Shown here piece by piece: positions 37,983-47,716 of a stretch of 64,000 nt of DNA. Positions within the stretch are counted from its first letter, which is position 1. The number at the start of each line of letters is the position of its first letter. Origin of the DNA: an uncultured Gammaproteobacteria bacterium. Its GTDB lineage: Bacteria > Pseudomonadota > Gammaproteobacteria > Pseudomonadales > Pseudohongiellaceae. Made by a program: the position numbers and the translations under genes. The DNA is taken from NCBI GenBank assembly GCA_913060695.1, contig CAJXUA010000004.1, positions 182,480-246,479 on the forward strand, written 5' to 3'. The notes under the pieces were generated by a model that saw only the letters and a program-made list of their open reading frames with translations, was not told the DNA's origin and did not search any database.

Positions 37983-40900
37983 ATGCTCGAAGCCTGGATA
38001 CAACGCATGTTAGCAATTCCACTAGTTCTGATTGCTGCCTTTTCCTATCTGGCATTGTTGCTCACTATAGCCTCGCGTGGCGAGCGCAGCACCAAGACCG
38101 GGCCTCGTCCATGGCGTTATACATTGGCGTTAGGCGTCCACTGTACAACTTGGGCTTTCTACGGAACCGTTACCCAGGCGGCACAATACGGCTGGTGGTT
38201 CGCGCCAACCTATCTAGGCGGCATCTGCATCTTCCTGTTTGCTCATCAGTTTCAGCTAAAGATGTTGAATCTGGTCAAAGAGCAGAACCTAACCTCCATT
38301 GCCGATCTCATCGGCTCGCGCTACGGCAAATCACACGTGCTGGCGGCCTTCGTTGCCATCATCTGTTTGATCGCATTGGTGCCCTATATCGCCCTGCAGC
38401 TGCGCGCTGTCGCCGCCAGTTTTGCCGCGGTCACGGGGCTTGAGGCCAGTGCTGCTCCTTGGTTTCTAGACCTCGCGGCTGCCGTTGGCCTGGCCATGAT
38501 TGGATTCTCCATCCTATTCGGTGCGCGCCGCCTGAGTCTTGCGGAGCAACATCCGGGTTTGATGGATGCCGTCGCCTTTGAATCAATTGTAAAACTGGTC
38601 GCGTTCTGTGTTGTGGGTCTGTTCGTTACCTATCAGTTATTCGATGGTATTAACGATCTCATCTTGTCGGCGGCAGCGAACGAGCAGGCCCACGAGTTGC
38701 TGGAACCTGAGGCCAATGGTGTTTACATCTATATTACCCACATGCTTTTAGGTGCATTGGCGATGTTCGTGCTGCCCCGACAGTTTCAAGTGAATTTCAT
38801 CGAGAATACGAGCCCCGAAGAGTTGAAGAAGGCGCGCTGGGCGTTTCCCCTGTATCTGTTCGCCATCAATTTCTTTATCTTGCCCATCGCATTGGCTGGC
38901 GTAATTCTCGCGCCGGAAGCTCGTACGAGTGACACATTCCTGCTGGCCTTACCAATCTTGGCCGACCGCCCAGACATCAGCCTCATCGCGTTCATCGGCG
39001 GTTTATCGACCTCTGTCAGCATGGTGATTATGGCGACGCTGGCACTGGGCATCATGATTTCCAACGATGTGATTACGCCGCTGTGGCTGCGTGCTAGGCG
39101 CAGTGGCAACTTGATCTCGGACCTCACGCCGCAGGGAATTCTGCTGACGCGTCGGCTGACCATGGTGATCATCGTAGTTCTGGCATATGTGTATCACAAA
39201 CTCACAGAGGGTGGCCTGCCTTTGGTGAGTAACGGCTTGATCGCCATGGCCCTGCTAGCGCAACTGGCACCGTCCATGTTTGGCGGATTACTGTGGGCCA
39301 AGGCCAATAGGTCCGGGGCTATCGCGGGGCTGCTGATCGGCACATCGGTCTGGGCTACGCTGCTATTGCTACCCTCACTGAGCCCTGCGCAAGTCCTGAC
39401 CGACAAAGCCATCAGCGATGGCGTGGTACTGAGTCTAGTCGCCAATACTCTAATTTATTTCCTAGTGTCTCTACTCACTCGACAGGGGCGAGCCGACTAC
39501 CAACAAGGGCTCCGCTTTGCCCGCCCGGAACACCGAGTGGGCACAATCTCAAACGAAGCAGCGGAGGGGCAAGAGAAGCAAGTGACCTGGGGAAGACTAC
39601 GCTCGGTGTTGTCGCGCTTCATGGACCCAAGAGATGCCGAAGGCCTGAATCGACGCTTAGGGCTGAGTATCGCCGATGTGCCAGAGCAGCGCTTAGTACA
39701 CCCCATGCTGCTGATCCGTTTAGAGCGAGAGCTAGCAGGTGCTATTGGTAGCTCGGCGAGCCGCTTGTTGATCGGCAGCCTAGCCCGGGAGTCGCCAGTA
39801 GCGGTAGAGGAGGTGGTGGACTGGGCATCGGAGGCCTCGCAACTGTACCGCTTCAACCGCGAACTATTGCAATCTTCGGTAGAGAACATCCCACAGGGGA
39901 TTAGCGTTATCGATAAAGAACTCAGGCTCGTAGCCTGGAATAGACGCTACTTGGAAATATTCGAATACCCCGAAGGATTGATCCGCGCCGGCATCGCGGT
40001 AGAGGAGATCTTACGCTTCAACGCTAAGCGTGGCTTGTTCGGACACCCCGATGTCGATGTGGAAGAGGAGGTCGAGAAGCGCCTGTCCTATCTTCGCAGT
40101 GGCAGCCGTTATCGATATCAGCGCCAACAACTCTCCGGGCAGGTAATAGAGCTGCAGGGCAATCCGATGCCCGACGGTGGTTTCGTGACGACCTACACCG
40201 ATATCACCGAGCTGGTGACAACACAGAACGAGCTGCAACAAATTAACGCGGAACTGGAGGCGCGAGTGACAGAGCGTACCGAAGCTTTGTCTGTCGCGAA
40301 GCAGGCCGCCGAACATGCTCACCAGAGTAAGTCGAAATTTTTTGCTGCGGCTGGACATGACCTGATGCAACCACTTAATGCCGCAAGTCTGTTCTGCGAG
40401 ATGTTGCTGAAACGACTCGGGCACGACGATGCTAACTTCGCCATGCAGATTCAGCAATCCCTGCAGAATGCCGAAGAGTTGCTAACCATGCTGCTAGAGA
40501 TGACTAAGCTGGAGTCTGGTAATTTGCAGCCCTATAGAAAGGACGTGCCATTGTGGGATGTGCTGGCACCATTGCATGCATCGTTCGCACTACTGGCACA
40601 GGACAAAGGGCTTGAGTTGCGCATTGTGCCGACGCAGGTGGTGGTCAATACCGATCAGAAGATCTTGCAGCGCATCTTGCAAAACTTATTGAGTAACGCG
40701 CTGCGTTACACCCAGCACGGCAAGGTATTGTGCGGCATCAGGCGTAAATCCGACACGCACATCGAACTACAAGTATGGGACACCGGGCGCGGTATACCCC
40801 CTGAAAAATTCAATGAAATATTTTTGGAGTTCAAACAACTCGATCAACACGATCATAACCCTGGCCTAGGCTTAGGGCTCGCCATTGTGGATCGAATGTG

Positions 40901-41405
40901 TAGGTTGTTGGAGATTCCCATCAGGCTGGAATCGCAAGTAGACCGTGGTACTTGTTTCTCTCTTACTCTTCCAGTTAGTGCCTGGCGCAGCTCTGTGATG
41001 AGCAAGAAGCGACACACAAACGATAGTTCACAATGGATCTTGCAAGAGAATACCCATGTCTTGTTGCTTGACGATGACTCCGCCATTCGAGAGGCGCTGT
41101 CTTCATTGCTACGGGAATGGGGCGCCACGGTCACAGCCTGCGCAAACATAAAGGAGGCATTGCAAGTTGAGCGACGTCCCGACTTGTTACTGATCGACTA
41201 TCATCTTTCGGACCAGCAGGTAGGCACCGATGCTATCGTGAAGATCAGAACTCATTGGGCAAGCGACATTCCTGCCATTCTAAGCACTGCAGACCCAAAC
41301 GAAACAATTCGAGAGCAAGTAGTGGAGGTCGGCGCCATTTTTCTGCCTAAGCCAGTGAAGCAGGCTGCACTGAAACGTTTATTAAAGGGCATTGGGCTCG
41401 GATAA
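37983..41405 (+). CDS. crbS: Hybrid histidine kinase with sodium/solute-symporter-like domain, CrbS/MxtR type
   Basis: A 1140-residue sensor kinase. Residues about 1-490 form a 12-13 helix SLC5/sodium-solute-symporter-like domain (NLTSIADLIGSRYGKS, APSMFGGLLWAKANRSGA). Then come a linker, a PAS domain (about 615-735, VENIPQGISVIDKEL) and a coiled coil. The His kinase has AAGHDLMQPLNAAS (phospho-His), NLLSNALRYT, DTGRGIPP and GLGLGLAIV. The C-terminal receiver holds LLLDDDSAIR with acceptor Asp in LLLIDYHLS. This architecture matches CrbS/MxtR kinases, which govern acetate utilisation in Vibrio and Pseudomonas. The start at ATG 37983 has AAAGG upstream. Its 3' end overlaps the convergent regulator by 24 bp. 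Confidence 0.9.
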   Translation: MLEAWIQRMLAIPLVLIAAFSYLALLLTIASRGERSTKTGPRPWRYTLALGVHCTTWAFYGTVTQAAQYGWWFAPTYLGGICIFLFAHQFQLKMLNLVKEQNLTSIADLIGSRYGKSHVLAAFVAIICLIALVPYIALQLRAVAASFAAVTGLEASAAPWFLDLAAAVGLAMIGFSILFGARRLSLAEQHPGLMDAVAFESIVKLVAFCVVGLFVTYQLFDGINDLILSAAANEQAHELLEPEANGVYIYITHMLLGALAMFVLPRQFQVNFIENTSPEELKKARWAFPLYLFAINFFILPIALAGVILAPEARTSDTFLLALPILADRPDISLIAFIGGLSTSVSMVIMATLALGIMISNDVITPLWLRARRSGNLISDLTPQGILLTRRLTMVIIVVLAYVYHKLTEGGLPLVSNGLIAMALLAQLAPSMFGGLLWAKANRSGAIAGLLIGTSVWATLLLLPSLSPAQVLTDKAISDGVVLSLVANTLIYFLVSLLTRQGRADYQQGLRFARPEHRVGTISNEAAEGQEKQVTWGRLRSVLSRFMDPRDAEGLNRRLGLSIADVPEQRLVHPMLLIRLERELAGAIGSSASRLLIGSLARESPVAVEEVVDWASEASQLYRFNRELLQSSVENIPQGISVIDKELRLVAWNRRYLEIFEYPEGLIRAGIAVEEILRFNAKRGLFGHPDVDVEEEVEKRLSYLRSGSRYRYQRQQLSGQVIELQGNPMPDGGFVTTYTDITELVTTQNELQQINAELEARVTERTEALSVAKQAAEHAHQSKSKFFAAAGHDLMQPLNAASLFCEMLLKRLGHDDANFAMQIQQSLQNAEELLTMLLEMTKLESGNLQPYRKDVPLWDVLAPLHASFALLAQDKGLELRIVPTQVVVNTDQKILQRILQNLLSNALRYTQHGKVLCGIRRKSDTHIELQVWDTGRGIPPEKFNEIFLEFKQLDQHDHNPGLGLGLAIVDRMCRLLEIPIRLESQVDRGTCFSLTLPVSAWRSSVMSKKRHTNDSSQWILQENTHVLLLDDDSAIREALSSLLREWGATVTACANIKEALQVERRPDLLLIDYHLSDQQVGTDAIVKIRTHWASDIPAILSTADPNETIREQVVEVGAIFLPKPVKQAALKRLLKGIGLG

Positions 41406-42089
41406 GTTCTCTTCATCGTCGGCACGCAACATGTCATGGAATAGTACGCCGGCCTGCGTTCTATTGATGACACCCAACTTGCGCAAAATGGCGGAGACAT
41501 GCTGTTTTATAGTGGTCTCTTGCACGTCCAGCTCGAAGGCAATCTGCTTGTTGAGCAGACCATCCGCAATACATCGCAGCACCTTGAACTGCTGTGGCGT
41601 CAGCTGGCTCAGTTTGTGGGCGAAATCTTGGTGTAGAGAATTTTTCTGAGCGGATACAGCGCTCTGTAGATGAGCGGGCAACCAGTTGTCGCCACCTAAC
41701 ACGGTCTCCACCGCGCTAATGATGTCGGGCATTGGTGCAGATTTAGGCACATAGGCGCTAGCGCCGAAACTCATTGCTCGCTCTACAACATGCAGCTGTT
41801 CATTGGCGGACACGATAACAACTAAGATATCGGGGAATTGATTGCGGATCGCGGTGAGGCCCGTCAGACCTTGATTGCCCGGCATATTGAGATCGAGGAA
41901 TACCAGCTCGATCTGCGGATGTTGTAGCAGCAGTGCGAGCAAGGCATCGAAACTTTCGGCCTCTAAGACTTCGCCCTTTAGCGTGGCCGCAAGCGCGTGT
42001 CCCAGCGCGGAGCGGAATAAAGGATGATCGTCAGCAATAATTACCTTGGCAAGCGAAACACTCACGGCAGGTGTTGAGCTCTTGGTCAT
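41382..42089 (-). CDS. crbR: LuxR-family response regulator, CrbR/ErdR type
   Basis: A response regulator of about 235 residues. The receiver domain carries VIIADDHPLFR, phospho-acceptor Asp in VFLDLNMPGNQGL and Lys in AYVPKSA. The C-terminal LuxR helix-turn-helix reads LTPQQFKVLRCIADGLLNKQIA and ETTIKQHVSAILRKLGV. It resembles ErdR/CrbR, the partner of CrbS-type kinases that switches on acetyl-CoA synthetase and related genes. The start at 42089 (MTKSS) is preferred because the receiver begins soon after; ATG at 42119 adds ten residues. Confidence 0.88.
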   Translation of the reverse strand: MTKSSTPAVSVSLAKVIIADDHPLFRSALGHALAATLKGEVLEAESFDALLALLLQHPQIELVFLDLNMPGNQGLTGLTAIRNQFPDILVVIVSANEQLHVVERAMSFGASAYVPKSAPMPDIISAVETVLGGDNWLPAHLQSAVSAQKNSLHQDFAHKLSQLTPQQFKVLRCIADGLLNKQIAFELDVQETTIKQHVSAILRKLGVINRTQAGVLFHDMLRADDEENLSEPNAL

Positions 42090-42145
42090 GGTAGCGCTAA
42101 GGTCCGATGGGGGGAACATGGATACTATACCTAATGCAGGCCAAT

Positions 42146-42178
42146 AAAAATGCCACCATCACAACTGCGATGGTGGCA
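42146..42178 (-). terminator. Intrinsic terminator of the TonB receptor gene
   Basis: TGCCACCATC (42151-42160) and GATGGTGGCA (42169-42178) form a perfect 10-bp stem with an 8-nt loop. Read on the minus strand the stem is followed by TTTTTATT. It lies about 85 bp after the receptor stop and just upstream of the response-regulator gene. Confidence 0.88.
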
Positions 42179-42261
42179 CATGGTTCGCGAGACGGTAGAT
42201 CGATCTGGCTCACCGCTCACGAGGGCTGTAGCCGCAATCCTTCGCGGTCAGCTGCGCTGGC

Positions 42262-44553
42262 TTATCTACCGAGGCTATAGCCCAGAGACAAGCTAACCGT
42301 ACGCGGAGCACCATAGTAGCCAATCAATGTAGTATCGCCACCTAAGCCTGGGGCATAACCATTCGGTCGCGACGAGTCGGCGGCACCCAAGAAGGCATAA
42401 TTGCCCACTAGGAATTCCTCATCCGTTAGGTTCTTGCCATGCAGACCCAGAGTCATCTTGCCATCGGAGCTCGTCCAGCGGACACCGAGATTCACAATGC
42501 CGTAAGCTTCCTGCTCCAAAATGTTGCCTAGTTCTGTCAGGCTGTAATCGCTGCGGTAGCTGTAGTTGCCCGTAAATACAACGTCCCCGTTAGTAATGGG
42601 CATGTCGTAGTTAAAGCCGAGGTTGACCGTCTGTTCTGGGGTATTAGTGATGGCGAAGTTATCTGTGATATCAATCGGATTCAGATTGGCATCATAGCTT
42701 CTTACATTCTTGAAACTGGCGTCAATTAAACCCACGTTACCAAAGAGCGAAAGATTCTGGCCCGCGATCCAAGTGAATTCAAACTCCACACCTTTGGCAT
42801 CCGACTGGCCCACATTGCCCAGACGCTGATTGAGCGCCGCACTGTTACTAGGGTCAGGGATCACAGTTATGTACTGGCGGTCTTTGTGGTCGAGCATAAA
42901 GGCCGCAGCATTTAAACGGAACGTTGATGTCAAGTCAGTCTTTATACCAACTTCATAAGATTCCACATCTTCTGGGTCGGCGGCTGGCTCAGCGCGCTCG
43001 GCTCGTGGATTAAAGGTGCCCGATTTGAAGCCTTCACTGTAGCTGGCATATACCATTGTGTCTTCGGTGGCTTGATATTCAACGCTGACACGTGGAGTGA
43101 CCTTGGACCAGTCGGCGCTGTCATCCAATACGATGGGCGTGCCCACGGTTGCGCCGCGCACATATCCTGGCACCCAGCCCGATTCAGGATAGACGGTAGC
43201 GAAGATCAAGCCATTACGTACTACAGAGGCCTTTTCATCTTTGGTATAGCGAATACCGCCGCTTAGGCTCCACTGATCGTTGAAGCGATAGGTGCCGTCT
43301 GCGTAGACCGCTGTGCTCTTGCTGTTGCTGCAACCTGACACTTCACGGGTCAGCCCAGGGAAACCAATCGATTGGCCTAGCTCCTCCAAGATCGCGTCAA
43401 ATGTCCCACATGACTCGGAGTCGAAGTAGTACAAGCCTGAAACCACGTTGAAGTTGTCGGCGCGATAGTTCAGCTGAAATTCCTGAGTGAACCATTCGTC
43501 ATCATAGATAGCGGGTACATCGAAAATACGCAGCGGTGTATTGTCAAAATCAATATTCACTGGCGAGTAGTTTTCGCGCTGGGAGGTAATCGATTTCAGC
43601 GTCGTTGCGCTGTTGAGATCCCATTCGATTGTCAGGTTCATGCCTTCGGTTTCCACCTTGGTATCGGTAGGCATGCTTGTATAGGAGTCGTAGATGCTAC
43701 TAGGAACCGGTGCCTGATTGGTCAACAAACTTGGCAACAGGCGATAGCCGCCTTTTGAATTGGAGCTGTCTTCGGTCTTGTCGTAGCCAAACTGTACAAA
43801 GATATTGTCGGTCGGCGCGTATTCCGCGGTAATTCGATAAGCCTGCAGATCCTTGTTGTAGTTCTCCGTATCCTGACCCGCTAGATCGCTGACCAAGAAT
43901 TTACCGAAACCGTCGCGTGTGAGCTTGGCGTAGCCAAAACCCAGATAGAGTTCATCGCTCACAGGTACTTGGCCGACTAACTTGAGGTCGCGTTGTCCAT
44001 AGGTACCCGCGGTCACGGTAGTCGCGAGTTCCGCTTCTCCGGACATGCGCTGGGTGACATATTTCAGCGCGCCACCCACGGTATTCTTGCCGTAAAGCGT
44101 GCCCTGTGGACCGCGTAGAACCTCAACTCGTTGGATATTGAGGATGTCCAGTACCGCACCTTGAGGACGGGCGATATAGACGTCATCTATATAGATACCA
44201 ACACCGGACTCATAACCCCACAAGGGATCTTCTTGACCAACACCGCGGATGAACGCGGTCAGGGTAGAGTTGGTGCCTCGGCTTTCCTGTAGAGTCGTAT
44301 TTGGTGAGAACTGTTGAACCTCTAGAATGGTTTGGATGCCACGCTCGGCAAGGTCTTCAGCTCCGAGGGAGGTTACAGCCAAGGGTACCCGCTGCATATT
44401 CTCTACCGTGCGGCGCGCTGTGACTTCAATACTTTCCAGAATGCGGCCTTCTGGTTCTCTTGTCTCCTGCGCCTGTGCGGGGAATGCAAAACCACCGATG
44501 GCCGCCGACACTGCCATTGCGCAGGTTGAGTACTTGAATTTGGTCTGTTTCAT
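42262..44553 (-). CDS. TonB-dependent outer-membrane receptor
   Basis: A 763-residue receptor with a signal peptide (cleavage near AQA-QETRE). The plug domain has the TonB-box-like segment ESIEVTARR and RVEVLRGPQGTLYGKNTVGGAL. The beta-barrel ends with the aromatic-type terminus …TVSLSLGYSLGR. Two Cys in the barrel could pair. It belongs to the large group annotated as FyuA/CirA- or Sphingomonas-type receptors whose ligands vary widely; the ligand cannot be read from the sequence. It is divergent from a GntP-type permease and acyl-CoA ligase, which suggests an organic substrate as much as iron. Confidence 0.93.
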   Translation of the reverse strand: MKQTKFKYSTCAMAVSAAIGGFAFPAQAQETREPEGRILESIEVTARRTVENMQRVPLAVTSLGAEDLAERGIQTILEVQQFSPNTTLQESRGTNSTLTAFIRGVGQEDPLWGYESGVGIYIDDVYIARPQGAVLDILNIQRVEVLRGPQGTLYGKNTVGGALKYVTQRMSGEAELATTVTAGTYGQRDLKLVGQVPVSDELYLGFGYAKLTRDGFGKFLVSDLAGQDTENYNKDLQAYRITAEYAPTDNIFVQFGYDKTEDSSNSKGGYRLLPSLLTNQAPVPSSIYDSYTSMPTDTKVETEGMNLTIEWDLNSATTLKSITSQRENYSPVNIDFDNTPLRIFDVPAIYDDEWFTQEFQLNYRADNFNVVSGLYYFDSESCGTFDAILEELGQSIGFPGLTREVSGCSNSKSTAVYADGTYRFNDQWSLSGGIRYTKDEKASVVRNGLIFATVYPESGWVPGYVRGATVGTPIVLDDSADWSKVTPRVSVEYQATEDTMVYASYSEGFKSGTFNPRAERAEPAADPEDVESYEVGIKTDLTSTFRLNAAAFMLDHKDRQYITVIPDPSNSAALNQRLGNVGQSDAKGVEFEFTWIAGQNLSLFGNVGLIDASFKNVRSYDANLNPIDITDNFAITNTPEQTVNLGFNYDMPITNGDVVFTGNYSYRSDYSLTELGNILEQEAYGIVNLGVRWTSSDGKMTLGLHGKNLTDEEFLVGNYAFLGAADSSRPNGYAPGLGGDTTLIGYYGAPRTVSLSLGYSLGR

Positions 44554-44626
44554 TGCTTAAGCTCCCCGTGGAATTTTTATTAGCTGGCAGACACCATACC
44601 CCAAGGCAGTCTTAATGTGACCTGTA

Positions 44627-44640
44627 CCATAGTACTATGG
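44627..44640. promoter_or_regulatory. Perfect 14-bp palindrome in the TonB receptor / permease divergent region
   Basis: CCATAGTACTATGG is self-complementary over all 14 bases. It lies 74 bp upstream of the receptor start and 63 bp upstream of the permease start, so it could control both. A TACTAT within it may be the permease -10. No regulator gene adjoins. Confidence 0.5.
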
Positions 44641-44702
44641 GTTGCGCCGCGTCATTCGTGAACAATGGCCTCTCTAAGAATAACGAGTTAAAGAGGGTCG
44701 TC

Positions 44703-46007
44703 ATGTCGGACGTAGTTAGTTTAGTTGGCCTAATCGGCGGCCTCGCACTGCTTATAGTGCTCACTCTTCGCGGTTGGAATCTGTTCATTAGTGCCCCCAT
44801 CTGCTCACTCATCGTAGCGCTGACTAGCGCAATTCCGATCTTTCAGAGCGAGACTAATTTCGTTCAGAGCTATATGTCGGGATTCACCAGCTTCGTTGCT
44901 TCGTGGTTCTTCATGTTCCTGCTGGGCTCCATCTTTGGCAAGTTCATGGAAGACACCGGTGCAGCAGATAGTGTCGCGAGCTGGATTACCGGGAAGGTAG
45001 GCAAACAGCGAGCCGTGTTGGCGGTAGTGATTGCTTGTGCTGTATTGACCTACGGCGGTGTTAGTCTTTTCGTTGTTGCCTTCGCGGTTTATCCCATGGC
45101 ATTGAGCCTGTTTAAGGAAGCCAATCTACCGCGCCGGTTCATCCCGGCGGCACTGGCATTCGGTTCGGTCACATTTACCATGACTTCGGCTGGCTCCCCA
45201 GAGATACAGAACTGGATCCCCATGGAGTATCTGGGCACAACACCTTACGCGGCTTGGGAGGTCAGTTTGGTGGTCGCTATCTTCATGGCCGTTTTTGGAT
45301 ACTGGTGGCTACAACGCATCATTGGCGCTGCCATACACCGAGGAGAAGGGTTTCAGGCTAGAGACACCGACCCGCAGCTAGTGGAGCGTCGTCTTCCCCA
45401 TCCTGCCACCGGGATGTTGCCCCTAGTAGTAGTTCTGGCACTTTCGTTTTTCTATCATGACACGCTGCAGCAGAACGCGCTGATTGTCGCGCTGCTGGGT
45501 GGAGTGCTTACGTTGATGGCGATCAACTGGTCCTTTTTCAGCGATATCCAAGTTGCCCTTGGCCATGCCACCACTGGTGCCTTGATTGCGATCGGCAATA
45601 CTGCAGCCGTAGTAGGCTTTGGCGGCGTGGCACGAATTACTCCGGCGTTCGACATGGCGGTGCTGGCGGTGACCTCGCTTCCTGGCAATGAACTACTCGG
45701 TGCGGCCGTTGCCGTTAGCGCGATCGCTGGCCTTACTGGATCAGCCTCTGGGGGGCAGGTGATCGCGCTTCCCGCCGTGGCGCCGCACTATCTCGATCTT
45801 GGGGTCAATCCAGAGCAGCTACACCGCGTGGTTGCTATTTCATCGGGTGCGTTGGACTCCTTGCCTCACAATGGCTACGTGGTTACCACCATCCGCGGCA
45901 TCTGCAATGAGTCGCACAAGGATGCGTATTGGGCAGTAGGTGCAGTAACCGTTGTGGTGCCGCTGATGGGGCTAACATTGGCTCTGCTGTTGTTCAATTT
46001 ATTCTAA
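44703..46007 (+). CDS. GntP family permease
   Basis: A 434-residue transporter with about 12-14 membrane helices. Family signatures include MFLLGSIFGKFMEDTGAADSVA near residue 75, TYGGVSLFVVAFAVYPM and the C-terminal ITGSASGG-like block (LTGSASGGQVIALPA) with GALDSLPHNG. GntP proteins import gluconate, and relatives import 3-hydroxybutyrate or other hydroxy acids. The start chosen has GAGG 7 nt upstream; the in-frame ATG at 44637 falls in the palindrome and adds 22 unconserved residues. The acyl-CoA ligase follows 36 bp later, so a carboxylate substrate is likely. Confidence 0.88.
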   Translation: MSDVVSLVGLIGGLALLIVLTLRGWNLFISAPICSLIVALTSAIPIFQSETNFVQSYMSGFTSFVASWFFMFLLGSIFGKFMEDTGAADSVASWITGKVGKQRAVLAVVIACAVLTYGGVSLFVVAFAVYPMALSLFKEANLPRRFIPAALAFGSVTFTMTSAGSPEIQNWIPMEYLGTTPYAAWEVSLVVAIFMAVFGYWWLQRIIGAAIHRGEGFQARDTDPQLVERRLPHPATGMLPLVVVLALSFFYHDTLQQNALIVALLGGVLTLMAINWSFFSDIQVALGHATTGALIAIGNTAAVVGFGGVARITPAFDMAVLAVTSLPGNELLGAAVAVSAIAGLTGSASGGQVIALPAVAPHYLDLGVNPEQLHRVVAISSGALDSLPHNGYVVTTIRGICNESHKDAYWAVGAVTVVVPLMGLTLALLLFNLF

Positions 46008-46043
46008 GCCGATCACTGAACCGAATAGCCGCAGGAGATGTAC

Positions 46044-47663
46044 ATGCTCGCCAACATGATGGACACGCAACTATTGATTATTGATCTTTTGCGACACGCT
46101 GTTAACCGTCATCCGTCTCAAGAAGTTGTTTCGCGCCGCATTGAAGGCGATATTCATCGCAGCAGTTATGGACAAATCTGGCAACGCAGCGCTCAATTGG
46201 CACACGCCTTAAATGCCCTTGAAGTTCAGCCAGGGGACTGTATCGCAACACTGGCATGGAATACACATCGTCATATGGAGCTGTATTACGCCGTATCCGG
46301 AATCGGTGCTGTTCTGCATACGGTGAATCCCCGACTTTTCAGCGAGCAACTCGAATATATAATCAATCATGCCGAAGACCAGTATGTCTTCGTCGACCTT
46401 TCTTTTGTCGAGCTATTGGAACCGTTGCAAGACAAGCTGTCGAGTGTGAAGGGGTTTATCGTCATGACGGACTTGGCGCATATGCCGGAGACGTCGCTCG
46501 CTCCACTGTATTGTTTTGAAACTTTGCTTACAGGTCAATCAAGCGATTATGACTGGCCGCGCTTCGATGAGAATACTGCAGCCTCGCTTTGCTATACCTC
46601 GGGCACGACAGGCAACCCCAAGGGGGTGCTGTACTCCCATCGTGCAATGGTACTGCATGCACAGGCTACGGCCTCACGCGAACTGCTAGATCTCAAGACT
46701 GATACTGTGCTGCTGGCCATGGTGGCGATGTACCATGCCGGCGCCTGGGGCGCGCCCTACGCTGCGCCGCTTGCCGGCTGCAAATTGGTATTGCCTGGTG
46801 CTGGCATGGATGGCGCCAGCATGTCGGAACTGATCGAAAGTGAAGGCGTGACTGTCGGATTGGGCGTTCCCACCATCTGGCTGACTTTGCACAACTACTG
46901 GGCTGATAGGAGTGTGGACGACACTAGCTTAGAGCGCGTCTGCGTCGGTGGGGCCGCTTCCCCCTTAGGCATGGTCAAGTTGTATCAGGAGCGCTATGGG
47001 ATCTACTGGCAGCCTATCTGGGGCATGACTGAAACCGGCCCCTTGGCAACGTCGCTACCTGCATCTGCGCGAATCATGGCGCTGCCCTTGCCCGAGAGGT
47101 ATCAGCAACAAACCTCCGCCGGATGGGCAGCGTTCGGAGTCGAGATGGCGTTGTTTGATGCGGATGAGCAGCGTGTCTGCCATGATGGCGTCGCGACCGG
47201 TGAGCTGCGCGTGCGTGGGCCTTGGATCAGTTCCCAGTATTATAAGAACGATGATCTTAGCGCGTTTCCCGATGGCTGGTTGGCCACAGGGGATATCGCC
47301 GTGATCAGCCCTGATGGTATTTTGCGTGTAGTCGATCGTAAAAAAGATGTAATAAAAAGTGGCGGAGAATGGATTAGCTCCCTAGAGATTGAAAACATTG
47401 TTAGCCAACACCCCAGTGTGAATGAATGTACTGTGATTGGGGCAAAGCACCCAAAATGGGATGAGCGACCGTTGTTGATAGTGGTTTCGAACAAAGACGC
47501 CGAATTGTCTCACGAGGATATCGTGGGATTTCTCGATGGCAAAATTGCGCATTGGTGGAAGCCAGATCAGACTATTTTTATTGCCGAGCTGCCCAAGACT
47601 GGTACCGGAAAAGTGTTGAAGAACGAGTTGCGTGAACGCTACGGTAACGTGCTTGCACCTTGA
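46044..47663 (+). CDS. AMP-forming acyl-CoA synthetase (medium/long-chain type)
   Basis: A 539-residue ANL-superfamily ligase that activates a carboxylic acid to acyl-CoA through acyl-AMP. Motifs: P-loop YTSGTTGNPKGVLYSH, the aromatic/His MYHAGAWGAPY region, WGMTETGP, the Asp in WLATGDIAV, the hinge DRKKDVIKSGGEW and the catalytic Lys in PKTGTGKVLK. AlkK/FadD-type enzymes are closest by eye. AGGAG ends 6 nt before the ATG at 46044; the ATG at 46038 directly abuts it. With the permease upstream this may be an import-and-activation pair. Confidence 0.92.
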   Translation: MLANMMDTQLLIIDLLRHAVNRHPSQEVVSRRIEGDIHRSSYGQIWQRSAQLAHALNALEVQPGDCIATLAWNTHRHMELYYAVSGIGAVLHTVNPRLFSEQLEYIINHAEDQYVFVDLSFVELLEPLQDKLSSVKGFIVMTDLAHMPETSLAPLYCFETLLTGQSSDYDWPRFDENTAASLCYTSGTTGNPKGVLYSHRAMVLHAQATASRELLDLKTDTVLLAMVAMYHAGAWGAPYAAPLAGCKLVLPGAGMDGASMSELIESEGVTVGLGVPTIWLTLHNYWADRSVDDTSLERVCVGGAASPLGMVKLYQERYGIYWQPIWGMTETGPLATSLPASARIMALPLPERYQQQTSAGWAAFGVEMALFDADEQRVCHDGVATGELRVRGPWISSQYYKNDDLSAFPDGWLATGDIAVISPDGILRVVDRKKDVIKSGGEWISSLEIENIVSQHPSVNECTVIGAKHPKWDERPLLIVVSNKDAELSHEDIVGFLDGKIAHWWKPDQTIFIAELPKTGTGKVLKNELRERYGNVLAP

Positions 47664-47716
47664 ATATTGACGGGCTGGCTAAATCCAGCGCTGCGAATAG
47701 CAGAAGGAAACAGATC

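Noticed and set aside
44637..44702. 22-residue N-terminal extension of the GntP-type permease
   Set aside because: Its ATG falls inside a regulatory palindrome and lacks a ribosome site; the ATG at 44703 has GAGG.
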